In this document: positions 42,201-54,440 of the stretch, piece by piece
Position numbering within the stretch: the stretch's first letter is position 1
Layout: every line of letters begins with the position of its first letter
Assembly (NCBI GenBank): GCA_030068075.1
Contig: CM057823.1
Span: forward strand, 19,812,485 to 19,876,484
Length of the DNA stretch: 64,000 bases
Source: Paguma larvata
Lineage: Eukaryota > Chordata > Mammalia > Carnivora > Viverridae
Direction: 5' to 3'
Translations under genes and position numbers: made by a program
Notes under the pieces: generated by a model
What the model was told of the DNA's origin: nothing
What the model saw: the letters and a program-made list of their open reading frames with translations, nothing else
Database searches by the model: none

Positions 42201-44345
42201 GTAATCAGTCACACTTTTATAAACTCCTCTCCAGGAATGAAAGAATGCATACCGCACATTCTCTTAGTCGTGACTGAATGAAAACAGTTTAAATTACTTT
42301 TCTTTCCTACACTAAGAAATATGCTGTCTTAGCATTTTCAGCGAGAAACTTATAATAGCACCATTATTTTATGCTCTTGAAAAAAGGGGAACGATGACTT
42401 ATGAGTAACCATATAAGGGCAATGCCTACCCTCTATTTAAAAAGGTACTATACAAATTCAAGTTCAGAACCAACTTCTGAGAAAACTTCTATTAGAACTT
42501 TGGAGAAATACCGAGACGCAGGTTATTGCTTACCCACAATCTCCCTGGAGATAAACGTTAGGAAAACTTTCTAAGACCAAAAATATCATTTGGGATATAT
42601 ACCTTAAGAGGAGAAAACGAACCTCGATATATGTAAAACTTTACTGTTACCATCCATAATTAATAGAAAATATCTGTTTCAGAATTATTCTCCTTTAAAA
42701 AGCCTCTCTTTTAATTTTGTGAATAAAGGATTTTTTAACTTTTTTTTTTTTTAAGTAGCCAACATATATGCTAAGTCCTGGTAGTGGTTAAACATATTTC
42801 AAATCAGAGTCTATATTTCCTGAGTTATTTTCTAAACTAACGTGAATGCTTAGCAGGGAGAATAAAGAAAGTTACTGTCCTGCAGTACTGCTGCCGGAGG
42901 CGCAGCTCAGTCCTCTTTCTCTGTATATCAGGGCATATTCTGAGATTACAAACCGCGTGATGACGTTGTGCCAAGATTCCAACTCTCCCTCGGGACGTTA
43001 CTGCCTGATTTTCGCCTGATGTGCTTCAAGCAGCTGCTAGGTAACACCCAAACTACAATTTGCACAGCCTCTTAAAGGATTGGGTTTAGAGCGTACATCA
43101 TGGAGTATTAAAATCCACATGATGAGCGTGAATTTGGGGGTAGGGAGAGAGGGGATTAACTTTTTTGTGTGTGTGTGCTAGTGCCAAAATAGTGCCTTCT
43201 CTACATTTTCTACTTGCATTCTCTGACATGTCCTAAAATATCAAGGGGAAAAGTACCAAAGTTCAAGTAGTAAATAATGCCAGCACAGGTCATTTTTCAG
43301 TCTTATAGATTGGCCAATAAGGTTGCTTAACTTTGTTGTTTAAGCTGAGATATTTTTTTTTTGTCATTGTATAATTATATTTAATTTTTAAATGGAGTTC
43401 TGGTTTTTGGATTTTGAGAGGCCTGCTCCGTTTTTGTGGTCGTTGGTTTTTGTAACATTCATTATTGTTTATATGTGCACAGTTTAGTCTTACTGGTCTT
43501 AAATGCGTCTTGTGATGGCTCAAGCCACAGGACGGCCTTGGTGGCCGTGAGTAATATACTTAGCTTTTCTTCACCCCGGCTGAAGCCACTGCCATAATCT
43601 GGCCTTAAAGACCCTTCACTGACCACTGGTGTCCTATGGGGATCATAACCAGGAGCCTGGGCTGGTTTTAGGGTCAGGCAGCCGGCAAAGCGTAAGCATC
43701 TAGAGCTGTCCTTGTTGGGTGGGGTCTTGGGGTGACAGGGTGGGATACAAAGTGAAGACTTCACATGAAAGTAAGGAGTGTGGGGTCCGAATATCCCATG
43801 AACACATCGAGGTAAATGACTAAGGAAGCTCTGTGACTCATGGAAAGGATGGCTGCTTCCTGGAACTGGTCCCCTAGTGTCGGGCCCACTGCAGTCCCCA
43901 TACAGGCACTGACAGCCTTGAGGTGGAACGTGCATGGGCCCAGGCCCAGCTGGTATTGCCAACAGGGCGGATTTCGCTGGCCCAGGCCTGGTTAAGGGTT
44001 TTTCGTCTTTGGTGTCCAGTACAGCCGCCCCCTTGTCTTAGTGCTCTATTTGTTGTCATTGTACTTAACAGAAACTATTGATAGGGCCCAAAACCCTACA
44101 GAAATTCTGTATCTGTAAAAAACCAACAGATACATTGCACTTGTCTGAAGGTGAAGATTTTCTGTTTAGTTCGTAATTTCAAATTTAAATGTTTTAAATG
44201 ATAATCAGAGTTCCTTTTTACTTAGAACGTTGGATTATGTTTTAGAAGTGTAATAAATAAAAACTATTGCTGCTTTACCACTGTAAAATATGCTTTCTGA
44301 TGTGACCCTGTACCTTTTAAATAAATTGCAGTATGCCTTATGATA
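39275..44345 (+). other. SLC7A2: SLC7A2 3' untranslated region (inferred extent)
   Basis: About 5 kb after the stop without a single SINE or recent LINE, unlike all neighbouring sequence, which is what a long 3' UTR under selection looks like. It is AT-rich with ATTTA-like patches. Possible early poly(A) signals are ATTAAA 40752-40757, AATAAA 42722-42727 and AATAAA 42861-42866. The open frames on the minus strand near 43462-43962 are not supported by any family. The true end is a guess based on the signals near 44250-44325. Confidence 0.7.
44252..44325 (+). terminator. SLC7A2: Cluster of poly(A) signals, likely main SLC7A2 3' end
   Basis: AATAAA occurs at 44252-44257, 44256-44261 and 44320-44325. 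T/GT-rich text follows 44325. This is the last such cluster before repeat-laden intergenic DNA resumes, so cleavage at about 44275 and/or 44345 is expected. Confidence 0.6.
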
Positions 44346-44349
44346 ATAT

Positions 44350-46970
44350 AATATGCATATGTATCACACATACCAAAAGCATACATGTCACACACTTATC
44401 TAATGTAAACTTTTTTTTTTTTTAGTTGGGGAACCTTTAAAAATCAGAAATATAGTGTAATCTAAATTGAAATGATTTCATTGTCAAGAACACTCACTTG
44501 GCAGCCCGAGGACTACCCGGTCCTGTAAGATAGAAGACATGTTTTCACATATCCTCAAGCCTCATGGCACATTCCGGAACAGAGCGGAATGCCATCCCAG
44601 GCCACACAGCTGAGATCTTACCACTTCAACTGCCGGTCTTCTCATCATTGCCTTCATCTTTCAGAAACTCCTTTCTCAACATTCTCCTTAGCAAATCATA
44701 GCCTTTCATAATTGGAAATCAGTTGTGTACAACTAACAAAGTTTTTATGGTATAGTAAAGCAATCTTACCAACTTCAACCCTCTTTACCCTCTGGGAGGA
44801 AGGATTCAAAGAACTTCCTGACATGGCTCAAAGTTATTTAAGATTGCAAATCTCTTGAATTAGTTCATTAATTTTGAAATGTCTTTGTGTATATACTTAA
44901 TTCCCATTGATGTTACTAAATTGGAGGGAACACCATGTTGAAATAAGAAAACGGTACAGATTAGCCAGCTTAGCCAGCATTGAAAACCAAGCTGAAACAG
45001 CAAAGTATTTGCCAAGTAGGAGCCTAAAACCTAAGTTATCTAATTGTCAGCTATTAGGATTGTTACTAGATTTTGATGACCCACAACTTCCCTGGTACCA
45101 TGTGGTCAAGTGAAGGCAGTAATCCCCCAGGAACTGTGTCTGGGCTGTTGGTCCAGCTAGGAACCCTTGTCGATAAGAACACCATCTCCTTAGTATTCTT
45201 TAAAGAAGACCACGGATAGACTTCCTTTTCAGGCAAACGGCTAAAAGTCCATGGATTGCTAAGAGATTGTACTGAGAAGTCCCTATCTATGTGGAAAAAG
45301 TGATTCATTTCATCTCATAAAATACCTCCAAAAAAAAAAATCTAAAAGACGTACAAAAATAACCTATTATCACATTATCTCAGCTTGTTTAGAGCTGAGT
45401 AGAGTAGGTCAAAAAAGAGATGAAACTATCGAGAAAGAAACTCAGCTTCATACTGATTTACTTACTTGAACTTTTCTCGTAAAAGCTGAATAAAGAATCC
45501 TTGTTGCTCTGTACTAAAAATGGGGCAGCCAACATGAAGAGGAAAACGAGATCAGCTATTCCATCCAGGAGTACTCCACAACTCAAGGTGGGCCCGTATC
45601 TCCGTGATGGGGAGCAAGCTTGTTTCTGGGCTCTGGGTCCCTTAACCCACAAGTACCATACCATTGTGATTCATTTCTGGGGCTCCCCAAAGTCTGAGTC
45701 TCCAGGTCTCCACAATCTTCCCCCACCTGTGCACTGATGTCTGCCATTTCTTCAAGCATGAGCCAAGGGTTTCATTGCCTTGGTAGAAATAAGACTTAAA
45801 ATGCCAGTGTTCTTTGGACTGAAACATTGACTTGGCACCAAGTTGTAAATAACAGAAGACACTTTCAAAACGTGAACATTTAGAGCAAGTAAGCAAGAGA
45901 AAGTAAATACACAAGGATAGTTGATAGTAAGTTTACCATTAAATAAAAAGGACAGAAAGAATGGAGTTTTATAGTCGCTTACATCATAGCTTAGAGTTGT
46001 CCTCTCCTCCTAGCCATTTATAGGCTCATGTTACCAACAGACTGGCAATGTATCTTTCCAGCATGCTATATCCTCGAGTAGGAAAGTACTACCAACTTCT
46101 GGGATCCCGACGTGTCTCTTGGTGAGTGGCTGTGGGGGCATCGACAGTTGGCATTCTGTTGAATTTTCAGAGCTGCATTTAAAACCATTAACGTTGGCTC
46201 CTACTAAAGCCTTGAAACTTTAAAAATATATATTCATCTTGGTTGTATTTCTATAGTTAGTGAAGACCAGTTAGAGGAGAGAAATGTCCTGATTTCGGGA
46301 GTGGGGAGCAGATGCCCAAAATATAGATCTTTGAAGGGAACACAGATTTTTCAGGACAGAGGAGTCATAGAAAATGATCATTAATTTATAATGAAAATGC
46401 GACCCACAAAATCACTCACAAACAAGGAAACCGTAATGGAAGTGCTGACTTTTTGCTCTGGCCCTTGGTAACCTGAAGGGATTGCTGATACTGTGTCTCA
46501 TCAGTCATGAGATACACATTATGTACCAACTGTGCTTTTAAAGACAACTGAAAAGAAAATGCTTCTCTAGACCTAGGTCTTCAGGTACAGCCTGCCACTC
46601 ACTTCTCTCTTCCGCTTCCTGAATTTCACTTTTTCCTTTTGCTCCTCTTTTCTGTTCCAGCTCTTCATTCGTTAAGCCAGTGAGGCCCCAGCTCTTCAGA
46701 GAAATGCAGTGATGCATAATTGCTCTGGTAATGCTCTCTCCTCCCACAGGTGACACTGGTTCCTTAGACCCCATTTTTAAAAGCCATTGCCGTGTTTTCA
46801 GCCTCCTCTCTCCCCACGTCAGGAAGTAGCTGATGGTTCCGGGAAGGCGTGGAGTCCCTGATTGGTTCCATCCCTGAGCCACTCTGTTCTTCATGAGGTT
46901 GGGGTGGGGGGGTCAGTGAATTACAATCACTAAAGACTACCAGCGAGATGGAAGCAACAGACAGGCAGCA
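44350..46970. other. Intergenic sequence between SLC7A2 and PDGFRL, nothing recognised
   Basis: Unique-looking, moderately AT-rich, with short open frames only (longest 118 codons, minus strand). No splice-flanked exon, CpG island or recent repeat was seen. Confidence 0.5.
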
Positions 46971-47446
46971 GCTAATTAAGAAAGACTGGGTGTTGCAGGT
47001 AATATGATCATTGATCTAAAAACCCAAGAGATCAGTAGAAAACTATTTGGACTAATAAGACCCATTAAGGGTCAATTAAAGTGACCAGATACAAACACAC
47101 AAAAATTAATCCTGCCTTAGGAAACCAGGCTTCAAGTTGTATTTGACTTGGAGCTGTACATAAATGCTTATTTTAACTGGCTGATATTCCAGCAATTATT
47201 GGGAGAAAGAATGCAAAGACCAAGGCAAACAGAGATTCTAGAAATAAAATTATTTCTCACCCTAGAGAAGAAGCAAATGGGTTGTTATGTGAAATACAAC
47301 CCATAAAAAGTACAACTTTGGCAGTTTTATTTTTCAAATTCAGTCATCTTGAGATTGCTTCATTTGAGGATAATAAGCCTGTGATTAAGCAGCTACATGT
47401 CTTGGAAAAGCCCTTATATTTCTTGTCTCTTTTGCCATCTTCCTAA

Positions 47447-47842
47447 TAGACTATGTGTTCCCTAGTGCTGCCGTAACAAGGTCCCACAGACTCATGGCTT
47501 AAATAACAGAAGTGTATTCTCACAGCTCTGGGAGCTGGAAGTCTGAAATCAAGGCGTGGCATGACTGGTTTCTTCTGAGCCTCTGTCCTTGGCCTGTAGA
47601 ATGATATCTTCTTGTACCTCCACTCAGTCTTCCCTCTGTGCCAGTACCTGCGTCTAGGTTTACTCCTTAAGAATATCGGTGATACTGGTTTAGGACTCGC
47701 TTTAATGACTGCATTTAATTTAATTACCTCTTTAAAGACCCTATTTCCAAATATGGTCATGTTCTCAAGTGCTGAAGGCTAGGACTTCAACACTTAAATT
47801 TTGAAAAGAGAAAAGAGCACAGTTCAGCCCATAACACAGACC
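47447..47842. repeat. Ancient interspersed repeat, copy 2 of 3
   Basis: 'ccctagtgctgccgtaacaa', 'ctcacagctctgggagctgg', 'gaagtctgaaatcaaggcgt', end 'cagttcagcccataaca'. Same element and orientation as 1603-2035 and 57747-58180. It sits inside the old L1. Confidence 0.75.
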
Positions 47843-48594
47843 TCAGATAAGCTGAGATACCTAAATTTATCTAAAGTGTATGTGATATAGAAGAGGCTGG
47901 GAAAACAGAATTCCAAAATTATTTTTGACGTACCAGTTAATCAACTTGACAATGTACTGGGGGAAACATTCATAATAGCAAAACAAATGAGCAAGCAAAA
48001 ATAAGAAATAAGCCTTGAATATTATTATTGCTTGTTATTAGCAAGCAAGACTTATATGGAAAGACTATAACTATGTGAACATAACTATATAAGTCTTTGA
48101 CTATGTAATTATGCACACACACTCTCACACACACATTTATGTAGCCAACACTTAGCTAAAGAGTATTTGATAGAGAATATACCTGAGAATGCAGAATTCT
48201 AAAATTGGTGTCCTAATACCAGCATTAGCCACTTATAAAATATAATAGGGACATAAAAGTAGACTTGCAAAGGTTGAAGGCTATATTACATTATCACATT
48301 CCTGGATGGGAAGACTCAGTGTTGTAAATATGACCATTCTTCTCCCAAACATAAACTCAACTCAATCATCATCAAAACACAATAAAATTTTTATGAAGGT
48401 TTGACAAGCTGATTCCAAACTTTTTCTGGAAGAGAAAATGTACAATAATCATTAACAGAACAATGATGGGGGCCCAAACAAATGACAAAACATACTATAA
48501 ATCAGTACCAATTAATGTAGTCTGATATTTCTATAGGTATAAAGAAATCAATAGACTAAAACAGAACAGAAACAGACTCATATACATGTGTAAT

Positions 48595-48806
48595 TTATAT
48601 TTTTTGTTTTTTTTAATGTATATTTAGTTTTGAGAGAGAGAGCAGGAGCAGAAGAGGGGCAGAGAGAGGGATACACAGAATCTGAAGCAGGCTTCAGGCT
48701 CTGAGCTGTCAGCACAGAGCCCGACGCGGGGCTCAAACCCACAGACCATGAGATCATGACCTAGGCTGAAATCGATGCTTAACCGACGGAGCAACCCAGG
48801 CTTCCC
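48595..48806 (-). mobile_element. Can-SINE, reverse orientation
   Basis: Ends 'gagcaacccaggcttcc'. TACATGTGTAAT flanks it at 48583-48594 and 48807-48818. Confidence 0.93.
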
Positions 48807-49362
48807 TACATGTGTAATATAATACACACTAGAAGTCAACTCAAAAAATGGAAAAAGGACCAACGATTTAACAAATGATAGTGTGACATTGGCCATCCAA
48901 ATGGAAAATAAGATTTCTAACTTGTGATATTAAAAAAAGAAAAAATTATAGATTGGTTTCAAGGTCAAACATGACAACAAAATTATGAAAGTTTTCGATG
49001 AAAATATAAAATAGTTGGATAATTGGAGGCAGAGAAGACCTGTCTAAGGAGATATTAAACCCAGAAGCCATGAAAGAAGTTCCTGAAAATGTAACTGCTT
49101 AAACATTGGCTGTAATTGTTTGAAGAAAGGCGCCATTAGCTGAACTACAACACCAGCACAGGCTCAGAAGACAATGTCTGTAATATGTGTAACACCCAAG
49201 AGCCTCATGGCCAGAATACGTTAAGATCCTACTATCATAAGACAATAATAAAAATAACTCAATTTTCAAAAATTGGCAAATACAAGTGGCTAATAAAAAC
49301 ACGGTAACATGCTCAGTCTTGATAGTAACAAGAGGAATGGGAATTAAAAGAGCACAGTGAAG

Positions 49363-49576
49363 GGCGCCTGGGTGGCTCCGGGGGTCAAGCGCCAGCCTCT
49401 TCAGTTCCGTTCAGGTCATGGTCTCGCATTTCTTGAGTTCAAGCCCTTCCCGGGGCTCTGAGCTGACAGTGCTGAGTCTGCTTGGGACTCTCTCTCTCTC
49501 TCTCTCTCTCTCTATGCCCCTCCCCTGCTCACTCCCTCTCTCTCTCAAATAAATAAAACTTTAAAAAAAAAAAAAA
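49363..49576 (+). mobile_element. Can-SINE
   Basis: 'gggcgcctgggtggctccgg' start, long pure (CT)n run 49489-49513, A-tail of 14. A shared AGCAcAgTGA / AGCAaAaTGA flank is a probable target-site duplication. Confidence 0.92.
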
Positions 49577-50036
49577 GCAAAATGAGACTCCCCACCTGCA
49601 CCCCCAAGTTGTAAAAGTTGAATAGCATGACTGTATCCAGTCCTGGTGGGGAGCTCCCGAGGAAAGTGGAATTGCTTGTAGACAGGGACGGCATTTTGAA
49701 TCAGCGGCATTCACCGAAAATGTTAAATATCATGACCTTTGGCTACATAATTTAATTTCTAGGTACCTATCTTATAGAACATTCATGAGCATCAAGATAT
49801 TTGGATCACAATAGTTACTGCGGTATTTTTTGTAAGACAGTGAAACAACCAAACTAGCTGTCAACAGAAAATTCAGCTACGGTGTGTCTTTCCTCTACAG
49901 TATTGTATAGCCAGAAGGAAGGGGAGGGGATGTGGAAAGGTGTTTTTTTTTGTTTTTTATTGTTTTCTGTCCCATATATAATTCTGTGGAGGTTTAAAAT
50001 ATTTTTAAGTGGGTTAATTGACTAATTTTGAAATAA

Positions 50037-50233
50037 AAATATTTTTTTTAACATTTATTTATTTTTGAGAGACATAGAGACCGAGCATGAGCAGGGGAAG
50101 GGCAGAGAGAGAGGGAGACACAGAAACTGAAGCAGGCTCCAGGCTCTGATGAGCCATCAGCACAGAGCCCGATGTGGGGCTCACAGACCGTGAGATCGTG
50201 ACCTGAGCCGAAGTTGAGCCACCCAGGCACCCC
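50037..50233 (-). mobile_element. Can-SINE, reverse orientation, with internal deletion
   Basis: Ends 'gagccacccaggcacccc'; the tRNA-like part lacks the usual 'cgaac' and 'cggacgcttaaccgact' pieces. The flanks TTAATTGACTAATTTTGAAA and TAATTGAGTAATTTTGAAA form a long duplication. Confidence 0.92.
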
Positions 50234-50744
50234 TAATTGAGTAATTTTGAAAAAAAAAAAAAGTTCTTTCAATAAAAGAAAACACAAATGGAGCAGCTGA
50301 GTGCAGCTCTTCATTAAAGCCAATCCTCTGCCATGTGGCGCCATTTTGTCTCTTTTCATCACGAACACCCCACAGAGGCTGGTAGGAAGTGCTCCACGTG
50401 ATTCTGGACTCACCCAGGGATCCTCAACCTTCATTCCAGTCCGCATTTGACTTTTTAACAGTTCCTTGACACCTTAGCTTTGTTCTTCTAATAGCTGCTT
50501 CAATGGTGACCACCTACTCTTCAGGCTCCTACAAAGGAGGAGCAGAATGTGTGTTTCCTGTCTCCATGGAATGCTGGGCAATTCCGTTCATCTGGGTGCC
50601 TTGCCGTCTTGCACAACATGGAGGCAGGTCATAACATATTTGCGTCTAGTCTCAGGAGTTGAAGACGGACAACTTAGTGGTGTCTCCAGTTTATAGGTCA
50701 GGCAGGCCCTGTTTGATAGCTTTTATTCGTACCATTTTCAAAGC

Positions 50745-50945
50745 TCATTTTAACCAGTAGAGTGAGGGGTTAGACCCACAGATTTGGGAGTCAGACAATG
50801 CCTGGATTATGACTCAGCCACAAGTTTAACTGTGGGCCCTCTCATCCCTGGTACGGGGATGACACCAACAGCACCTGATAGGCTTTGTGGATTAGATCAG
50901 TGAGAAACACACTGCCTAGAACACAGTTAAGTTCCTAACAAGTAA
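50745..50945 (+). mobile_element. MIR-type ancient SINE
   Basis: 'gatttgggagtcagacaatg', 'tggattatgactcagccaca' and 'ctgcctagaacacagttaag' follow the MIR order. Confidence 0.7.
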
Positions 50946-51059
50946 TTGTTATTTTCCAGAACCTGGTGGTGGAATACAAAATTTAGCAAGATGCACCTCC
51001 TGCGCTTGAACTCGTAGAATAGCACAGGAGAACAAAGCATAACCAGATTCACAGCTAAA

Positions 51060-51530
51060 GTCTGTCTTTTGTTCTAAGTGCTGTGATGGAAGCTTCTATT
51101 ATAAGAGAAGTGCTCAGGTCAACTGGGACGAGGCAAGGTCTGAACAAAGTCTTAGAGGGCAAGTGAGGCCAGGGATTGGGGCATGGTAAGAGGGTGGGCA
51201 GGTGGTAAAACAGGGGAAGGGGCTATTTGGGGCAGAGGGAGTCACAGGAGCAGTGGACCCTCATAATGGCTGGGGGCTGGGCAAGGGGAGGGTGTTGCTA
51301 GTGCGGGGGGCAGGCCAGGGAGTGGCACCAAGAGAGGCAGCTGGCGAGGCCGTCAGGGCTGTGAACTTGGGAGTCTCAGCCTTGCTGGAGGGCCTTTGAA
51401 AGGTTTCAATTGGGTTAGATTTTTAGAGTATCATTCACAGATAGATGTGATTGCTGAGGAAAGGATGGATTGGGGTGCAAGATGGAGGGGTAGGGAGACC
51501 AACTAGGTGGATGTGGCCAGGGTAGTGGGG
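51060..51530 (-). mobile_element. Fossil LINE-2 3' end, reverse orientation
   Basis: 'caaggtctgaacaaagtctt', 'gctgtgaacttgggagtctc' and 'ggatggattggggtgcaaga' read as the complement of the L2 3' end. The 65-codon open frame here has no gene support. Confidence 0.5.
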
Positions 51531-51539
51531 CGAGGGATG

Positions 51540-52660
51540 ATGGCGAAGAGGGGTGGCCTTAACGCAGTCATAGACCAGGCGGGGCCTGGCGACAGTGTGC
51601 AGTGGGGGAGGGGAGCTGTGGACTGAACCCAGGCTCCAACGCAGGGCAAGAGCCAAGGTGTCTACTTCATGGAGTCAAGATGAAAAGGGATCTCAGTGCG
51701 GGCAGCCCAGGCAGACTCAGTCCACTCCTGAGTGCTCCCCAGAATGAGACACCTCCCGTTAGGGCAGTCCAGATGCTTGTCTTCAGACTAGGGTCCACCC
51801 TGTAAAAACAGCAATGATGTCTCCACCTTCATAACAAGAAACACATAGTAAACACATATTGAAGTAACCATCCAGCCCCCTCCCTCTACCAAGGAGAGAG
51901 CCCAACTCTGGAGAGGTTAAGAGAGTTGAGGGAGGAGTTGAGAGCTAGTGGCAGTGTGACGCCCTGAAACTTGGTCTCCTGTATTCCCAGGAAACTGTTC
52001 TCTCCGCTGTACTCGGGGAATAACAAAGCTGGCACTAGAGGGGGACCAAGAGAAGCAGGTGACGGCAGGTGGAATTCTTGGTTCCTCCGGCGTGAGGTGG
52101 CTGATAAGCACTAGTTTGTGCTGAACTTCTCCCCTTGCGTGTTGAGGGAGAAGTCCCTTTCCTGTGACTCTGAATCAAGCTCACTTTAATAGTAGTGCTT
52201 GAATGAAGCGGGCCGGAAGCCCAGACCCTGCTCCTCATCTGGGGGAAAGCACCCGCGTGCCTGTACCTGCGAGATGCTTTCACCGTATGAGTCTGCAAGC
52301 TCATAACCGCTGACCCTCTCTGCAGAGGGACACGTGAACGCCCAAATCCTCCACCCCACCACAGCCCGCCTTCCGCAGCCCCCGACTCTTGCTTCAGTCT
52401 TCTTCCCTCTCTACTCCCACAGCCAAGCTCCCCTTCCAGCCTGGCCAGCCCATGCTACCGGGCCAGGTCTAGGCTTTGTGCCTCGGCCCATGCTCTCCTG
52501 ACCACGGGCCAAGACTCAGAGACGATGCACTCCTGCCCCCTCCCCTCCCTCCTGAGGTCTCCAAACTCAAGCCCTAGCCCTGGATTTCCCACCCCTCTAA
52601 ACTTCCCCACTATTAATAGTATATATCATACCATTTAGCATTTAATTATATTTGGTTTGC
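51540..52660. other. Intergenic, no gene recognised
   Basis: GC content rises toward PDGFRL. A C-rich stretch 52340-52600 may be an old L2/MIR remnant. Open frames are short and unsupported. Confidence 0.45.
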
Positions 52661-52679
52661 AGTATTTTTTTCCTTTTCT

Positions 52680-52896
52680 TTAAGTTTATTATTTTTGAGA
52701 GCGGGGGCTGGGGGGTGGGAGGGGAAGAGAGCACGATCAGGGGAGGGGCAGAGAGAGGGAGATGCAGAATCCGAAGCAGGCTCCAAGCTCCGAGCTGTCA
52801 GCACAGAGCCGGACATGGGGCTCCAACCCACAAACTGTGAGATCATGCCCTGAGCTGAAGTCGGACGCTTAACCGACCGAACCACCCAGGCGCCCC
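52680..52896 (-). mobile_element. Can-SINE, reverse orientation, with G-rich insert
   Basis: Ends 'ccacccaggcgcccc'. The CT-rich part carries an unusual G-rich block (gggggctggggggtgggagg, 52704-52723). Flanks of TTTTTCCTTTTC on both sides. Confidence 0.92.
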
Positions 52897-53727
52897 AATC
52901 CTTTTTCCTTTTCATTTTAATCACCTCCTCAGCATGCTTCATAATAAGCATACAGAGGGTCCCTGGAGCACCATTTAACCTCTCTGGATTTCCTAACCTG
53001 AAAGGGCTGGGGAAGAATTTGCTAGAACTGCAGAGCCTTCTGGAAGAATATAGATACTACATTTAAAAGAAGCCGAGAGTTGCTGATTTTGACTCTGAGG
53101 GAAAGATATGTATGTATGTGTTCAGGGACCGGGGCGCTGATGCTGTTACTTGGAACTGTTTTCTGGCACAGTCTATCCTGAACCTGAGTGTTGTGCAATG
53201 GCACTTGTGAATAAAAGGGTCTGATCATTTCTCCAAAATCTCTGCTGGAATACTAAGGAAGGAGCTAGCCCGCTGTGGGTCCCTTTGATGGAAGGCCAGC
53301 TTCCCCATTTGGGAGCCCCAGGGTTCTACATCTCAGCTGCAGGGGAGAAGCCGGTGTCCCGCCGAAACAGGACTGGGTGCAGAGCCCATCTCTGGCCAGA
53401 CGCAGAGGAACAGCGAAAACAGCTGAGGGTAATGGTCTTCTTAGCGTGAGTGGCAGACCTGGCAACAAACAGAAATATTTAGAGAGCACTTTCGACAGGG
53501 CATTAAGGCTCTGCCTGAGCAGGTGGAGAGAGTGCTGGTGACATTTGGACGATTATGGTTAAATATGACCCCATCAGTACCTGCAGGATCACACTGGGCC
53601 TTTTTGAAGTTAGTAAACTAGGTAAACGGCCCAGCTGGAGAAATTCCAGGAACAACTTAGGTAATTGACACCTTGCCCTTCCTTAGCCCTTGCTCTCAGC
53701 TTTAAGAGAAAGCGTCTGTCTCCACTG

Positions 53728-53746
53728 CTCCGCCAGGGGGCAGGAG
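53728..53746 (+). promoter_or_regulatory. CTCF-like binding motif upstream of PDGFRL
   Basis: TCCGCCAGGGGGCAGGAG matches the core of the CTCF consensus (CCNCCAGGGGGC). It lies about 220 bp upstream of the PDGFRL ATG, at the upstream edge of the CpG-rich block, where it could mark a boundary or promoter contact point. Occupancy cannot be seen from sequence. Confidence 0.5.
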
Positions 53747-53814
53747 AGGTCACATCACACAGAATTAAGAGGAAAAAACCAAACTTTTCCCCCAAACTGG
53801 GTTCCACCTCAGGA

Positions 53815-54440
53815 AACCGAATCCTCCAGCTGTGGCGTCCCAGACGCCCGCCCCGACACGCCCCTCGCCCGCCGCCTCCCCCTGCGCCCCTGCCCTCGCC
53901 CTGTGCTGTCGGGTGGTTCTCCGACCGCTGTCCCGGCACCTCTGCGCGCGCCCCTTGCCCTGAAGATGAAGGTTTGGCTGCTGCTTGGTCTTCTGCTCGT
54001 GCACGAGGCGCTAGAGGATGGTGAGTGACCCTGGGCGGGGACTCCTTGAGCCTCGACCCCCCAACCCATATCCTCCCGCAGCCGACGCTCCTCCAGCCAG
54101 CTCTTTCTACAACTTCTGACCTCCCGAGGCTCGGCCTTGGCTCTGCCGGGGTACACCTGCCCTGTCTTACCTCCCCGTCTCCACCTCCCCTGCGCTCCCC
54201 TGGGATAGTGGTAACTACCCGGACCCTTCGGATTCCCACCGGGACCGCCCAGCGCTCCCGGAAAGCGCTTGGCAGGCGAACCGAGCATCCCTTGCCAGCG
54301 CCCGGTCCGGCCCCCAGTGTCAACGTGTCGTTCTGGGAGGCGGCTCGGAGCGGGAGCTCTGGATCGCTCCCACCTCCGGGCGCGTTCTCCCGCGGGTTCC
54401 GCTCGGGAGGGCGCGGGCCACCTAAGCAAGGCATTTGCTG
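53815..54440. promoter_or_regulatory. PDGFRL: CpG island at the PDGFRL promoter and exon 1
   Basis: Dense CG dinucleotides (for example 'cccagacgcccgccccgaca', 'ctctgcgcgcgcccc', 'cgggcgcgttctcccgcggg') in an otherwise CpG-poor window. It spans the inferred 5' UTR, exon 1 and the start of intron 1. No TATA box is visible; transcription is expected to start in the GC-rich stretch before 53966. The long open frames on both strands here come from high GC content. Confidence 0.85.
53966..54020 (+). CDS. PDGFRL: PDGFRL exon 1 coding part (PDGF receptor-like protein)
   Basis: ATG at 53966, 18 codons plus one base, then donor GTGAGT at 54021. The peptide MKVWLLLGLLLVHEALED matches the start of human PDGFRL, with the last G beginning the next codon. 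It is a secretory signal peptide (hydrophobic core WLLLGLLLV). The full protein is a secreted two-Ig-domain relative of the PDGF receptor extracellular region, a candidate tumour suppressor on 8p22. All other exons lie beyond this window. The position, next to SLC7A2 and on the same strand, agrees with human gene order. Confidence 0.93.

Larger units (their letters stand above)
46975..49975 (+). mobile_element. Old LINE-1 mosaic (ORF2-derived), interrupted by three later insertions
   Basis: Sense-strand worn L1 ORF2 text in correct order: 'aaaacccaagagatcagtag' (47019), 'aggtttgacaagctgattcc' (48398), 'actaaaacagaacagaaaca' (48555), 'tggaaaaaggaccaacgatt' (48849) and 'agatatttggatcacaatag' (49795). 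It is broken by an old repeat (47447-47842) and Can-SINEs at 48595-48806 and 49363-49576. No coding capacity remains. Confidence 0.7.

Noticed and set aside
43462..43962. 166-codon open frame on the minus strand
   Set aside because: Lies in the probable SLC7A2 3' UTR, has no recognisable domain and no promoter or splice context.
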